Source: Kitasatospora sp. MBT63 | GTDB taxonomy: Bacteria > Actinomycetota > Actinomycetes > Streptomycetales > Streptomycetaceae | Direction of reading: 5' to 3' | Assembly: GCF_000710465.2 (NCBI RefSeq) | Contig: NZ_JAIZ01000517.1 | Coordinates: forward strand, 1-64,000 | DNA length: 64,000 nt | Part shown: piece by piece, positions 63,638 through 64,000 of the stretch | How positions within the stretch are numbered: the first letter of the stretch is position 1 | Layout: every line of letters starts with the position of its first letter | The notes under the pieces: model-generated | The model's database searches: none | Told to the model about the DNA's origin: nothing | The model's input: only the letters and a program-made list of their open reading frames with translations | Translations under genes and position numbers: made by a program

Positions 63638-64000
63638 ATGACCGAAGCCCCCCTCCCCCGCCTCGAGCTCTGGTGCGAGCTCCAGTGCCCGGACTGCCGC
63701 ACCGCCCTGGACGACGTGCGGGCGCTGCGCGCGCAGTACGGCGACTCCCTCACCGTCGAGCTGCGGCACTTCCCGCTGGAGAAGCACAAGCACGCCTACC
63801 AGGCCGCCGAGGCCGCCCAGGAGGCCTTCGACCAGGGCCGCGGCTGGGAGTACGTGGAGGCCGTGCTCGGCCGGATCGCGGAGCTGGAGCGGGGCGGGGC
63901 GAAGTTCCTGGTGGCGGTGGCCGAGGAGATCGGGCTGGACGCCGACGAGGTCGACCTGGCGCTGATCGACGGCCGGCACATGCTGCTCGTCGACGCCGAC
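63638..64000 (+). CDS. DsbA-family thioredoxin-like protein, 3' end outside window
   Basis: First 121 residues of a thioredoxin-fold protein of the DsbA/FrnE family. CPDC (17-20) is the redox motif, and RHFPLEKHKHAYQAAEAAQ matches the helical insertion. ATG 63638; GGTGGGAGACT lies upstream as a weak ribosome site. The gene is open at the window edge. Confidence 0.8.
   Translation, partial: MTEAPLPRLELWCELQCPDCRTALDDVRALRAQYGDSLTVELRHFPLEKHKHAYQAAEAAQEAFDQGRGWEYVEAVLGRIAELERGGAKFLVAVAEEIGLDADEVDLALIDGRHMLLVDAD

Overview
This window looks like a chromosomal core segment of a high-GC, sporulating actinomycete of the family Streptomycetaceae. The evidence is very GC-rich DNA, frequent GTG and TTG starts, 4-bp ATGA/GTGA overlaps inside operons, an ssgB sporulation gene, and phosphatidylinositol/PIM lipid genes. 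SsgB residue 128 is Arg rather than the Thr or Gln I know from the two main Streptomyces groups. Together with small differences elsewhere this hints at a genus close to, but perhaps outside, classical Streptomyces (for example Kitasatospora); that is inference only.

Layout. 1-7.5 kb: an accessory, mostly secreted set, comprising a GH3 beta-N-acetylhexosaminidase (cut by the window edge), a methyltransferase, a PI-PLC-like phospholipase, a PNGase A-like amidase and an S15/CocE peptidase. A palindrome closely matching the DasR operator (dre) lies in the divergent spacer at 2432-2447. 7.5-9.3 kb: an Fpg/Nei glycosylase and a P-loop protein. 9.3-13.6 kb: shikimate genes aroE, aroC, aroK, aroB and aroQ on the minus strand. 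13.7-21.8 kb: a lone ABC ATPase, two tandem mltG paralogues, ruvX, alaS and two small membrane-associated proteins. 21.8-24.2 kb: a STAND ATPase with no visible output domain. 24.3-29.7 kb: rpsD, rarA, a VOC protein, ppk2, a frameshifted LysR gene and a GNAT acetyltransferase.

29.8-48.8 kb is a dense housekeeping stretch: aspS-hisS-MBL, a cyclophilin, a DUF349 protein, a lipoprotein, relA, apt, secF-secD-yajC, ruvB-ruvA-ruvC, yebC, pdxT and pdxS. 49-60 kb holds a LemA-like protein, a Pro1 tautomerase-family protein, the PIM lipid operon pgsA-acyltransferase-pimA, then EF-G2, a DCC thiol oxidoreductase, an unknown membrane protein, a HIT hydrolase and thrS. 60-64 kb: a DEDDh exonuclease, two identical tRNA-Val(CAC) genes, a PGPGW membrane protein, ssgB, a CGNR regulator and a DsbA-like protein cut by the right edge.

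Most of the window is conserved actinobacterial backbone for translation, recombination repair, protein export, stringent response, vitamin B6 and phospholipid synthesis. I see no prophage, CRISPR array, insertion sequence, integrase or secondary-metabolite cluster. The points most worth follow-up are the dre-controlled glycan/protein scavenging set, the output-less STAND protein, the paired mltG genes, the divergent EF-G2, the yajC leader, and the sigma-R-like and sigma-H-like promoters before relA and ssgB.
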